A stretch of 64,000 nucleotides of DNA, taken from NCBI GenBank assembly GCA_004431415.1, contig QPMI01000066.1, positions 62,001 through 126,000 on the forward strand. Direction: 5' to 3'. The notes under the pieces were generated by a model. The model was not told the DNA's origin and ran no database searches. It was given only the letters and a program-made list of their open reading frames with translations. Each line of letters starts with the position of its first letter. Position 1 is the first letter of the stretch. Source of the stretch: Cyanophora paradoxa (taxonomy: Eukaryota > Glaucocystophyceae > Cyanophorales > Cyanophoraceae). Both the position numbers and the translations under genes were made by a program. Positions 1 to 10,831 of the stretch are shown one piece after another.

Positions 1-34
1 CCCCCGACCCCGTGAGAACCCTGTACCCCCGCAG

Positions 35-142
35 GCGGATGCGGCGGCGTCGGAGCACGGCGATGAGGAGCTCGACGTATCCCTCTGGGTTCGCTGTACC
101 CCACCCTTTCTCTGTAATCCCCTCTTCTGCCCCGTGACGTGA
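35..142 (+). CDS. 3'-terminal exon of a gene that begins before the window (partial)
   Basis: After a C-rich intron end (acceptor at 31-34) one frame reads 35 codons to a TGA at 140-142. It includes an Ala/Asp/Glu-rich stretch (ADAAASEHGDEELDVSLW). The preceding gtaccccc...gcag segment matches the intron style seen across the window. The last residues (after about position 92) could instead be intron, because another gtacccc-like site occurs there. No family is recognisable from so short a piece. Confidence 0.35.
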   Translation, partial: ADAAASEHGDEELDVSLWVRCTPPFLCNPLFCPVT

Positions 143-148
143 GCTTCG

Positions 149-448
149 CGCCTCAGATCTGAGCAGCGCGCTGCCCGGGCCCGGGGCCCAAGAGTGTATT
201 CAGCTTATTGCATGCAGTATAAATTGTCTTTTCCGTAGCCTCGCAAGTATTTGTATTTCAATTCTATTGCAACAATGTGGCAGCCTCCTTCAAATTTGCG
301 CCTCGGATCTGAGCAGCACGCTGCCGGGGCCCGAGAGTGGTATTCAACTTATTGCACGCAATATCGACATGTACACTAGTACTTGTTCTGCAGCTTCGCA
401 AGTATTCGAAATTAAAAAGTGTGGCCATGGCGCATATATAATGATCTG
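149..448. repeat. Diverged tandem duplication, period about 150 bp
   Basis: A block starting cgcctcagatctgagcag at 149 recurs at 299 as cgcctcggatctgagcag. The following segments (gctgcc, gagtg, tattca, cttattgca, cgcaagtatt) stay in the same order. The copies differ by substitutions and small indels. No gene is visible in it. Confidence 0.6.
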
Positions 449-1125
449 GCATGCACAGCCTTCGAAATTCTTGATCATGCGCCGCAGGGCTGGTAATTGC
501 AATTGTGAGCTAATTAATTATAACGTTTAACGTACGGAGTATACGTGTGCAGCATATGGCAGGGACGCGCGATATCCGATGATCGATATCCGATGATCCG
601 ATCGTGATCCTGGCGGAACGCGCCGCGGCGCGATGCGGTGATCATGATGGGCATGCGCAAGCCCCATGCATATGTCGAGGCCCGGCGGCCCTGATCATGA
701 TCATGATCATGATGTTCGAAAAAATTCGCAAGTCACTGCGGCCAGGTCCGACGGTCGTCGTTGGCACGTGCGTGAATTCTTGGCCCATGGTCCCGTATGC
801 TCATCTCTCGACTTGACACAGACCGACACTCTATCTCTAGATCTATCCCCAGCCGTTTGTCTTGGTGTGTGCGAATTCATATTTCTTCCACGTGCATTAA
901 TTCAACTAGTACTGGCAGTTCAAAACAATTTCAATTCAAGGCTAAAGCTAGAGGCTACAGTTGATGAATGCAGCTACTTCATTGGCAGTGAAATATTGAT
1001 GCAAATTGATGGGATATCGCTGTATGAATGGAATAGCAGCGGCACTAGTACTAGTACTACGGAATGGAAAAGCAGCGGCACTAGTACTAGGGTTCATTGA
1101 TTCATTCACTCGGGGTCGGCTGCGG
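449..1125. other. Intergenic spacer rich in short palindromes
   Basis: I see no convincing exon. The stretch holds alternating palindromic runs, for example tgatcatgatcatgatcatga near 691-711, and a short tandem repeat at about 1028-1090 in which gaatgga, agcagcggcactagtact occurs twice. Base composition is much more AT-rich than in the genes. Confidence 0.5.
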
Positions 1126-2534
1126 TCAGGCGAGCGCGTCGGGCGCGGGGTCGGCGGCGGCGGCGGCGAGCTGGGCCGCCCCGGCCTCGGCGGAAATGTC
1201 GGCCAGCTCGGCGTCGACTTCCTCCTCGAAATCCGCGAGCGCCGCCTCTCCTCCGTCCAGCTCCGGCGCCGCCTGGCGGAGGGCGTTCAAGAATGTGCAT
1301 CGAGCAAAGAAGAATTGTTTCTAGGGGGCCCAGCTATTCATGATATATATAAATATATTCATGATCATCATCGCCGAGTCGGGGCGGCTGATATTTGATC
1401 CGCGTCAAATTGTTTTCAGGTGGCCGATAGCTAGCTTTCCATGATCATCACTGGGGCGTCTGAACGTCCAGCGGACCTGCGTGTGGGCGACGAGCTCGTG
1501 ATCCTCGTCTACCCCGGCGTCCGCGGCCGGCTGGGTCGAGGTCGACGCGGGCGTCGGCGCCGACTGGTACCACTTGACCCCGTCGGCCCTGCGCGGGCGG
1601 ACAAGCGCGTCAGATCTGACCTCCGCCGATCGCGAGTCGCGAGGCCTAGGGCCGTGATCGGCGGTGCGCGTGCTTACATGTCGCGGAGCTGCGTGCAGAT
1701 GCGGGCGAAGAGGAACCGAGATCAGCGGGCCCCGGTTGGATGGGGGCGAGGGGAGCAGGGGGGAGAGGGGGGAGGAGGGGGGGGGGGGAGGGGAGGCGGA
1801 GGGGGGGGGGGGATTAAAAACTGCGCACCCCGCCCCTGTCGGCTCCCCAGAGGCCCCAGCACTGCCACTTTGCGGTGGCATCGGCCGCCGCGAAGGCCTC
1901 AACGGCGCCGCCCCCCCAGCAGTCGCCGCCCGGCGCCGACTCCCCGCCGTCGCAGACCTCTGCGGAACACCCTCGGGTAAGAATTTTTTAAGTTGTTTCG
2001 TTCATAATAAGGATCCTAGGCCCGGTCGTGCAGGGCGCGCGCGCGGCGGCGCACCGGCGGTGTACCCGGCCCTTACGCACAGGACCTTCGCCTGGTCCCT
2101 GATGTTGGTCCCGCCGCAGTCCTCGAGGTTGGCTGCCCCCGCGGAAAGGATAGCGTGCGAGCCCAAGTAAGAATATTAATGCCGTGGATTACAAATGAAA
2201 GCGGCGCAAGCAAGCAAGCAAACGCTGCGCGCCTGAGCCAGACTCTCCTTTTAACGTGCAGCTCTTCCCAGCGCCATCGCAGGTTTCCGTGTCGAAGAGC
2301 TGCGAATGCATGTGGAGTGAATATTCAACACTGCCTTATAAATTACGGCGGGCCGGGCCGGGGCCGGCCAGGTTGGGCCCCGGTCGGGTGTCGCCTCGGG
2401 CTGATGAAAAGGCTCTAGATTTAAAGCTAGCCTAGTAGACTCTGAGATCTCATCTGGCCCGCGGGCTGCACCTTGACGCGGTCATTCTTGTGGTACTTGA
2501 TCGTGCAGGCAACGAGGCTCGCGTCTGGTGCCAT
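1126..2534 (-). CDS. Cys-rich protein of unknown function, at least five exons
   Basis: I do not recognise the family. Exons read in order on the minus strand: an ATG at 2534 opening MAPDASLVACTIKYHKNDRVK; a Cys exon near 2290-2215 (LFDTETCDGAGKSCTLKGES); an exon near 2140-2060 (NLEDCGGTNIRDQAKVLC); one near 1955-1830 (VCDGGESAPGGDCW, then KWQCWGLWGADR); one near 1690-1470 (LRDMADGVKWYQ); and a last acidic exon ending at a TGA at 1126-1128. The frame stays open across GT-AG introns, one of which splits a Met codon cleanly (at about 1592-1676). Paired Cys-Gly motifs suggest an extracellular or disulphide-bonded protein, but no signal peptide was found, so upstream exons may be missing. Start uncertain. 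Confidence 0.5.
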
Positions 2535-3651
2535 GTGGACGTGCACGTGAGCCTAAACCACGGAAGGAACTGCGCGCGAGCCCGGATCATGATCATGATC
2601 ATGCATATGCATATGATCAGAGCTCGAGTCCAAGATGAAGGGAAGCGCACGCACGCGTCCTATCAGATGTGGGCCTCGATGTGCACCAATGTTCACCGGC
2701 GAGTCGCCGCGCGCAGCCCCGGCCCGCGAACGAGCGGCTGAACTCGCTTCGAATTCCGCGATCCGCCGACGCGCACGATGAACCAGCCGTACTACGTATA
2801 TATATACGCAGCCACGGGCTCGAGCTCAGCGCTCGCCGGTCGCCGTCGCAGCTGCAGAGTCAGTGCAGACTCACCGCGCCGACGCGACGTGTGAATTCGC
2901 AGCAGAATTCGAATTCGAAAGACGAGCTAGCGCTGCGCTCAGCTGCAGCTAGGAAGCGCTTGATGCGCTGGCTGCAAGCCTAGGCCTGCGCGTCCGACCG
3001 GACCGCGAACGCTTCGAGCCAATGCTCACGGTACAAGGAGTCCTCTGTGACTCAGCAAGCGCTGAATGCTAGCGCTACGAATTCGAGCTCAGCGCGGCTC
3101 GCCGGGAGCGCTAGCGCGCGGCGCGCGGCAGGCCGCCTAGCGCCTGTGCAGGGAGCAGCCTGAGGGAGCAGCGCTGGTGCGCCCGCCGTGCGCAGCGGTG
3201 TCTGCGGTGCGCTTCATGATCATCAGACGCGCATGCGGCTCGAGAAAGAGGCTTGAAGCGAGCAGCCGGGAGGCTAAAAAAAAGAGCGGTACCAAGTGCC
3301 CCTACTTCTAGCCTTCCGGCGGGTACCGTAGTTACATCCGGCGTGTCAGCGCGCGCTATAAATAGCTAAGCAGCCTAGGCGTGATCATCGGATGCATATA
3401 TCGATGGCGCCGGCGCCGCCTCGCGGCCGGCGGTGTCGCCAGCGGCGCCGGCGGGCGGCTGCGGCGGGCCGGAATGCATTGGTCTTGATATTTCGCTGAT
3501 CTCGCTCACCCGCTACCGCCTCCGCCTTAAGCTTAAGCTTCGCCGCGGACACGCCGGCGAGCTCGAGGCCAGCTAGCAGCAGGGGGCTGCGGGCGGGGCA
3601 GGGCGGGGCGGGGAAGGGGCCACGCTAGCCCTGCTACAGCCGCCCGGTCCC
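2535..3651. other. Spacer between two minus-strand genes
   Basis: No exon could be supported here. It contains alternating palindromic arrays (tgatcatgatcatgcatatgcatatgatca at about 2586-2614 in pieces; aattcgaattcgaa at about 2902-2917; cttaagcttaagctt at about 3526-3540) and a TATA-like ctataaatag at 3357-3366. Upstream exons or the promoter of the Cys-rich minus-strand gene would lie here. Confidence 0.45.
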
Positions 3652-6600
3652 TCACTTCTTCTTCTTCTCGAAGAAGTTGAGGACGTTCACCCAGCCACCG
3701 AAGTACTGCGCGCGCGCCCCGCAGCCTCAGGCAGGGCAGGGCAGAGCAGGGGAGGGACGGGAAGGGAGGGCGCCGGGGCCCACCTCGGCCGGGTCCGGAC
3801 CAGCGTCCACCTGCGAGCGAAGAAGAAGAGCTCAGATCAGAGAGGGCAGTCGCGGCTGCTCGCGGCCGGCCGGCCCGGCGCACCTTCTCGAGGCCGCGGA
3901 TGGGCGCCAGCTTCGTTCGCACCGCGTTGATGGCGGCGTTGAGGATGCGCTGCGGGGCCGGGCGGGGCCGTCAGCGCCGCGGCCCCCCCCCGCGCGCGCG
4001 CGGCCGCCCCCGCTTTGGGCGCGCCTTCTCGCCCTTCCGGAGGACTGCCGACGTCCGCGCGTTGCCCTTGCACTCGGGGTCGTTCAGTATCAGGATCTCG
4101 TCCTGCGGGGTACCGCATTCGCTCGCTCGCTCGCTCGTTCGCGGGGGCGCCGGGGAGCAGCGCGGTACCCCCCGCGCACCTCCTCGGTGTTGCGGTACTC
4201 CTGGATCGTCAGCCGAAGCAGCTCCATGAGTGCCTAGGGGGTACGGGTGCGGCGCAAGATCAGGAAAAGGAAGTCCGCGGGGTACGCGGAATTTAGGGGG
4301 GTACCTGCAGGGCCTCGTACTCGTTCGCGGGGCTGACGATCTTCTGCATGGAGGTGAAGATCTGCGCGGGGGGGGGGGGGGTACGGGACGGTTCGGGCCA
4401 GGAAAAGAAGGGACTCAGGAAAAAACAAGGGAGGGAGGGGGGTACGGCACCTCGTCGCTGAAGCGGTCGAGCTCGTCGGCCTTGAGCTTCGCGAGGCGCT
4501 GGAAGGCGTACATCTGGTCCGGCATGCGGTCGGCGTACACGGGGAACGCCTGGACGCTGTGTTGTACCCCCCGCCAGCGTCGTCGCCCCCAATCAGCCTC
4601 GCGCCAGCCCCGACGAACGAGCGAACGAAGGAATCGCGCACCCGTTGAGGCCGTACTTCTGGAGGACCTTGATCTGCGCGCGGGGGGAGAGGGGGGGCGC
4701 CGGCGCTCAACACCTCCCCCCCTAACCACCCCCTACCCCCCCCCTTCCCCCCCCCCCTACCTTGGCTTCGGCGAGGGCGTCGAAGCCGACGGAGAGGGTG
4801 ATCTCGAGGCAGTCGAGCGGGTTCTCGGGATCGCGAACCCGTAGTTCAGCATCAGCTCTGCAGGGCGGAGCAGATCAGAGGAATAGTCAGCGGAGTAGTC
4901 AGCGGGGCCGGCCGGTGAGCGGAGGGCGGAGGGCGGATTTGGGCTATCTATCTAAGGCTAGTTCTCTTGCTAGCGGGGGCGGCCGGCCGGCGGAGCGAGG
5001 CCCCTTAGGGAGTCTTAAGGAGCCGGCTCTTTCTAGATACTGTAGTTCAGCGTCACCTCTGCCCCCGCCTCTAGAGTAGTAGTAGTCAGCGGGGGCGGCC
5101 GGCCGGCGGACGGAGGGCAGAGGGCGGAGTCGGGCCATCTCTCTCAGCCTAGTTCTCTAGCTAGCCCCCCCCCCGCCCCGGTTCTCTGCCTGCCCCGGTG
5201 TAGGCACGGGCATGGGCGGTAGGAGGCGGCTAGCCCCCCTCCACCTCCAACCCCTCGCGCCCATCGCCGCGCACCCGAGTTGGAGAGCTCGCCGTAGTTG
5301 ACGTGCACCGGCTGGCCCTTCTTGTACGGCCGGTCCGCCACCAGCACGACTGCGCCGAAAAAGCAGGGTCGGCCCAGCGGCGAACCGGGCGGAGCGAGCG
5401 TTTTTTTTCGGCGCACTGGACTCGGTCTCCTCGTCGTACTGCAGCTGCGCCCGCGCGTCCTGCTCGCCCCGCCGGCCCCCGCGCCCGATCAGCGCGCGGG
5501 CGCCTCAGGAGCGGGTTGAGGGGTGTACAGGGTCGCGCCTGGCGGTGGTTGGCGCAGTCGCCGACGGGTACGAGGGCGAGCTGGCCCGCCCCGCCCGCAG
5601 CTCCGGGAAGAAGGTGAACCTGCCGTCAATTAGAGCCCGATCAGCAGCTAGTTCCCTAGTATTGAGCTGAGGGTCCCTCTTTCAAGCGGCAGGAGGCTAG
5701 ATCAAGGCTCCTCTTTGAAGCTAGGAAGCGAGCCCGATTAGCTTGAGGTTCCTACTGGAAAGATCAAAGAATCTTCTAAGCGGAAGCAAGCTCAAGGCTC
5801 CTTGCGCCGAATAGAGCCCGAGGAGCATCAGGAAGCCCAAGGGTCCTTCCCGAACGCTAATCCCAGCTTGGGCCAAGTCAAGTCACCTGGAGAGCATGAT
5901 GGAGAACGCCCACGCGAAGTTGGCGCGCGTGAACGCCTCCTTAGGGAACAGCTTCGGGTACTCCTGCGGGGGGGGTGAAGGGGAGGGGGGTACTCGGAAC
6001 GGAGAAAGAAGGCGGGGGGAGGGAGCGGGGGTACATCCGCACCGCGAAGAGGGTCTCCTGGAGCACTGCGAACTCGTTGTCGATGGCGGTGGTGCGCTCC
6101 CTGCGCCGAAAATCGATCGGGGGGAAGGGAGGGGGGTACGCAGGCGGGGCGGACCGGGTGCGCATGAGGACGGGCGAGCCGCGGAGTTGCTCCTTGAGCT
6201 CGTCCTCGGACCAGGTGATGGTGGACGGGACGCGCGCGGGCAGCATGCGTGCGGCGGCGCGGCACGGTCAAGGGCGGCGGCGGCGGCGGCGGCGGAGGCG
6301 GAGGCGGAGGCGTGGGGAGTGCGTGCGGGCGGGGCGGGGCGGAGGATATGAATGTAGGGCGCCCACTCGGAGCCCGGGTTGCAGAAGCGCTCGTGGATGA
6401 GGAAGAGGGCGAGGGCGGTCCACTCGGAGACGTTCTGCAGCGCGTCGCCGAGCTTCGAGCTCATCGCGGTCTCGTACGTGATGATGTTCTCGTACGGGAT
6501 CGAGATGAGCGTGCCGCCCTCGGGCACGTCCTTGGCGGCGGCGCAGCCGAGGCCGTCGAGCTCCGTCTGGACGATGCGGACGCTCTGCTGCGGCACGCCG

Positions 6601-6926
6601 CGCGAGCGGAGCCAGTCGTCGAACTCCGGCAGCGCGGCGAGCCGCTCCTCGTCGTCGCTCCTCTCCGCCGCCTTCTTGTCGCCCTTGGCCATGCAGCTCG
6701 GGCCTGCCGGCGGCGCCGGGGCGATCCCACGGGCGCGAGCGCTCGCGCGGAAGTGGATCGGAGCGCCGAGGAACTCCGAGTGCGGCGGCACGGTCGGCGA
6801 GAGCCGGCTGGCGCCGGTCGACCTCGCCGCCCGCCCGCGCGCTGCAGGGTGCGAAGCTACGGCATCGCTCGTCGCTACGGCGCCTCGGGCCGCCGCCGGC
6901 ACGGCCGGAGTGACGAAGGCGTTCAT
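3652..6926 (-). CDS. SET-domain protein-lysine methyltransferase, Rubisco-LSMT/SETD3-like
   Basis: Predicted SAM-dependent lysine methyltransferase. Exon 1 carries a Ser/Ala/Pro-rich leader (MNAFVTPAVPAAARG), then the N-terminal SET region (FDDWLRSRG, GLGCAAAKDVPEGG, LALFLIHERF, WAPYIHIL). Later exons give WSEDELKEQLRGS, EYPKLFPKEAF..WAFSIMLSR, ALVPVGDCANH (the NH of the SET core), QPVHVNYGELSNS, ELMLNYGF, and then a helical Rubisco-LSMT C-terminal-like region (IKVLQKYGLNG, VQAFPVYADRMPDQM, LMELLRLTIQEYRNTEE, KLAPIRGLEK) ending FFEKKKK and TGA at 3652-3654. This order is typical of plant Rubisco large-subunit methyltransferases and SETD3. An in-frame ATG at 7049 would add 41 residues. Two one-base shifts (about 5584-5600 and 4824-4832) and one intron without a visible AG acceptor (about 6247-6345) suggest base errors or decay. 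The plastid target is inferred only. Confidence 0.85.
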
Positions 6927-7050
6927 GATTTTATATCCCCCGGGGAACGAGCCGGGCCCGGGTACGGCCGCGTTGTCAACTTCGGCGTGGGTCGCGCAGC
7001 AAGGCTCCGAGCTTTGTCGCTGTCTGTAGAGTTGCAGGCATCGCAGCATC

Positions 7051-7196
7051 AGGCGCCCTTAGGGGCTGCCTCGCCGTCTCCTGCAGAACTTCGCCCCTGT
7101 GCAGAAGCGCTTAGCCGAGCGCCAGGCGCCCTTAGGGGCTGCCTCGTCGTGCCCTCCAGAACTTCGCTGATCTCCGGAAGCGCTCAGCCGAGCGCC
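7051..7196. repeat. 73-bp tandem duplication in a divergent promoter region
   Basis: The block aggcgcccttaggggctgcc starts at 7051 and again at 7124. The rest of the unit (cagaacttcgc, agaagcgct/ggaagcgct, agccgagcgcc) is conserved. It sits between the divergent SET gene (minus) and the 7208 gene (plus), so it may hold shared promoter elements; that role is inferred from position. Confidence 0.6.
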
Positions 7197-7207
7197 AGTC
7201 CAATCAG

Positions 7208-9530
7208 ATGCAGGCACCGCGCTCTCCAGGGCGCTCGCCGCCCCGCTCCAGGCGCGGCAGCCGCCAGGACGGCGAGCACGCCGCCGTCGACCACACAGCG
7301 TGGGTCTCGGGCGTCGCGGCAGCGTATGCGACTCCTGTGATGAGCGAGCGGACTGCCAAGGTCTGGGAGAAGGTGGTGGAGGTCCGCTCGGCCCGCAACC
7401 TCTGTCGCGCTTTGCCGACCCGCCGGCGCCGCAGCGGGAGGTGCAGCATGCGAGCGAACAGGGGTCCGAGGCGCAGGAGCGCGTCTCGGAGGCGATGGCG
7501 GCGTCCGCTCCCGTCTCGCAGCTCATGAAGAGCATCGAGTGCGCCCAGAGCCTCCACGGCCGCTCGCGTCGCTTCTGAGCCGCCCGCCGCAGCCGGAGCG
7601 TGGCGCCGAGCGCGCGTCGTCCCTCCGTACCCATTTCGCCGGCCGCGCAGCGCATCGGTGCGTTGCGGGGCGCTCGCGGCTCCGCCTCGGCCCGCGGCCG
7701 GCGCTGAGCGCCCGGCAGTCCACGTGCAGCGCGGCAAGTCTCCCACGAGGCGTGCCTCCATCGGAATCGCGGCCTCGGACGCTGCGGACCACCCCTTCGG
7801 AGCCGGGTGCGCCGCGCCGCCGCCTCCGCCCGGCCCGCCCGCCCCTAAGCTTCCCCGGCGCAGGGTCGCGGACTGGGGCCAGCTGCGTGCCGGCGGGGAC
7901 TCCTCGAAACTTCTTGCGCAGTGGTCCCAGGACGGGGTGGACGCGGAGGGGAACTTCGAGGGGGAAACGGGGCCGGAGCCGGACCCGGGCGCGGGGGCGG
8001 GGGCGGGGCTGCCCCCGGCGGGGGTACAGCCCCGCGAGGACGACGCCTCGCGCCCCCTGTCGGCCCCCGCGCACGCGGCGCGGAGGCGGAGCGTGGGGGC
8101 CCCCGGCCAGCGGGCGGCGCCCTCGAGCTCCCCCCGGGGTGAGCCGCCGTCGGGGGCGTGGGGTACGCCGAAGCAGGACCCGGGGCTCCCGGACCCCGCG
8201 GAGGCCATGGCCGCCCCCGCGGCGGGCTTCGTAAAGCAGCACCCGGCCAGGCCCGCCGCCCCGCCTCCTCCAACTCTCTCGCCCCGGCCTCCTTCGGCTC
8301 TCTCGCCCCGACCCCCGCCCCGACCCCGCACCGGCCCCTCTGCCCCGCCCCGCCCCGCCCCGCCGAGCCTCCCCCGCCCCCGCCCGTCCCGTCCCTGCCG
8401 GTCCCGCTCCTCCCGGGCCCCTCCGCCACCATCGAGTTCGAGCCGCTGCATACCCCCCAACGGGGCCCCGGCGGATCCCCGTCGCCCCCCCGGGCCCCTC
8501 CACCCCTGGAGGCCGCCTTGACCCCGGCTCCCCCCGGGCGCATTCGTACCCGTCCAGCTCGTCGCGAAAACGACCGTCGAGGCGAGCCGCTACCCCCACC
8601 CCCTCCCCCCCCCCCCCCCCGGGTACTGACCCGGGCACAGATCACGACCGACTTGTTCGCGCTTGGGGGCCCCTCGGACGATCCCACCAGCGGCGAGGAG
8701 GGCAAGCCCCGCCGAATTGCCCGTGCGCCCGTGCCCACGTACCCCTGCAACTCCATCCTCCCTTAATCCTCTACCCCTTCAGAGAACACGACGACCTTCA
8801 CGACGACCACGAGCGGCGTGGGCATCCTCCCGCAGGCCTCCGAGGGGGGTACGCCCCACTCCTTCGAGATCCAGACCGCCGTGAGGGCCTCGGCGGCCGC
8901 GGGGCCCGTGCCGCCCTCGGACCGGCCCCCGGGCGCTGCCGTCGCCCTGGCGGCGGCCTCCGCCTCCGCCTCCGCCTCCGCCTCCGCCTCCGCCTCTGCG
9001 CTGGACGCCCCCCGGCGCCCCTCGCCGGCCTCGGCCGGGCCGCCGGGGCCCGTGGCCGTGGCGCTCGCCGTGGGCGGCCTGCCCTCCGCCTTCGCCGTGG
9101 CGGCCCCGCCGCCCACGAGAAGCCCCACCACAAGGCCGTCTCCTCCCCCGCCCTCTCCGTCTCGACGGCCCCCGCCTCGCCCGCCCGCCCGCCCCGCCCC
9201 CGCCCCGATCCGTGCGCCCCGGCCCGTCTCTTCCCCCTCTTCCTTCCTTGCGTCTCCAAACCTTCCCCCCCGCAGCCCCCTCCGGCCCCGTCTTCGTACC
9301 CCTCATCGGCGACGACGAATCCCGTGCGAACGCCCGGTACCCCCTTTGAAAGACTCTAGACGACGCCCCTCAGCAGAGCTCGTGACGGAGCGGGTGGAGG
9401 AGGGGGAGAAGCCGGAGAAGGGTACCGGGTCGGACGTCCGGGCGATCCTGGCGCACGCGGCGACGGCGCCGTCCCCGCGCCTGCTCGCCCCCCTCAACAG
9501 CCTCGACGACGGTTCTACCCCTTCTCTCCG

Positions 9531-9561
<31 letters not shown>

Positions 9562-10503
9562 AGCCTTGCCTTGACGCGGTACTCCCGCAGCGCGGCCCTC
9601 GATCTCGTGGACCACAAGGAGTTCGAGGGGGCGCTCTCAGTCCCCGTAGCCCCCCTGAACCGCGCCTCGTCCCGGGCCGGCTCCCTGCCGGGCCCAGGCT
9701 CCGCCTCGCCCCCCGCTTCCCCCTTGCCGCCCGACGCGGCGGCGGGCGGCGCCGGGGGCCACCTCGATGTACCCCCCGAGGCGGCACACGGGTACGAGAC
9801 GACGTACGAGACGACGGACGCCGAAGAGGCATTCCACGCCGAGAAACCCGACGCCGAGAAGCCCGACAAGTCCCGCCGCCGGCGCCGCAAGAAGGTCCGT
9901 GCCTGGCGCCCCGCCCCGCCCCGACCCGACCCCGCCCCCGCCCCCGCCCCCGCCCCCGCCCCCGCCCGGCCGAGCGGGGCCGAACGCCGAACGCGGGCCC
10001 GCAGGTCGCGCGTTTCGCGGGGGAGGAGGCGATGGCGGCCGAGGCGAAGCGAAGAGAGCTCGAGGAGAGGCACACCGACCACATCCTCTGCGACGTGCGC
10101 GCGTACCCCTCCCTCCATCCCCCCGCCTTGCGTTCGTTCCCCCGCCGTGGATGATCCGGCCGGGCCCCGCGCAGCTCCCGCTGCCCATCAAGCGCATCGT
10201 CTTCGCCGACGCGTACCCCGTGCGCCGTTCGCGGCACCCCTGCGCGCCGTGTCGAACTCGCCACCCCGCTTACATTGCCGCCTTGCCGCCAGGTCGTCGT
10301 GCAGATCGCGAGCATGTACCGGCAGCAGCTCGGCGGGAACAACCCGATCACAAAGAAGGCCATCGCTCAGGTGAGAGGCCCAGCGTCGCGCCTGCAGCTG
10401 AGTCGGCCCTAGCGCGGCCGTCGCGGCCCTAGCAGGAGCCCTGACACGAAAGCGGCAGGTCCGGCGCCTGGCGGCGCAGATCGGCGTCTCGCCCGACTTT
10501 TAG
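7208..10503 (+). CDS. Large, mostly disordered protein of unknown function
   Basis: I do not recognise the family. The first exons read VDHTAWVSGVAAAYATPVMS and, after a gtccgc...cgcag intron, REVQHASEQGSEAQERVSEA. Then come VHVQRGKSPTRRASIGIAAS, VADWGQLRAGGDSSKLLAQW and long Pro/Ala/Gly-rich stretches (8.0-9.2 kb) with blocks such as ITTDLFALGGPSDDPTSGEE and ENTTTFTTTTSGVGILPQ. A Glu/Lys-rich helix (EEAMAAEAKRRELEERHTD) precedes the best-conserved-looking C-terminus: LPLPIKRIVFADA, VVVQIASMYRQQLGGNNPIT, VRRLAAQIGVSPDF, TAG at 10501-10503. Introns mostly start gtaccc, gtccgt or gtgcgc and end cag. Low-complexity exon edges are uncertain. The gene is divergent from the SET gene. Confidence 0.6.
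9530..9560 (+). repeat. Intronic C homopolymer, about 30 nt
   Basis: A nearly unbroken run of C lies in an intron of the 7208-10503 gene, just after the exon ending ..APLNSLDDGS. Runs of 10-20 C recur in introns all over the window and serve as the polypyrimidine tract. A run this long is also a likely site of sequencing length error. Confidence 0.7.
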
Positions 10504-10831
10504 TACTCAGAGAAACTTTCTGTCTCGAAATCTGCTGCCTGCCTGCCTTGCCAGCTTGAAGGCTCGAAGACTAACATTTGATCGCGGTTTGGGCCCCCAA
10601 CTTTGGGGGAGGGGGGGGTACGTACGCGTTGTTCACGCGAGAGGCGAGGGTTCGAGCTCGCGGCTTCCCGGAAGAGCCAGCCCGCCAGTAGCCGCGAGTT
10701 CCAGCAGTGCAGGAGGAGAGCTTTGTTACACTCGACCCTCGTCCCCATTCCGCGCCCGTCAATCATCTTGACGGACGCGCACGCGCCAGTCACCGAGTCT
10801 CGGCGGCGCTAGCGAACACTTATCGAGCAAC
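10504..10831 (+). promoter_or_regulatory. Short spacer and presumed promoter of the carbonic anhydrase-like gene
   Basis: About 330 bp lie between the stop of the upstream plus-strand gene and the ATG at 10832. I see no exon and no clear TATA element. The promoter role is inferred from position only. Confidence 0.35.

Noticed and set aside
691-711. CRISPR-like or regulatory repeat array
   Set aside because: The units are self-complementary hexamers without spacers and the genome is eukaryotic.
5584-5600. A 14-nt GC-AG micro-intron in the SET gene
   Set aside because: Removing 14 nt would restore frame, but a one-base error in a G/C run is simpler and a 14-nt spliceosomal intron is implausible.
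8779-10118. Long Gly/Arg-rich open frames antisense to the 7208-10503 gene
   Set aside because: Pure G+C shadow of Ala/Pro-rich codons on the other strand; no motifs.
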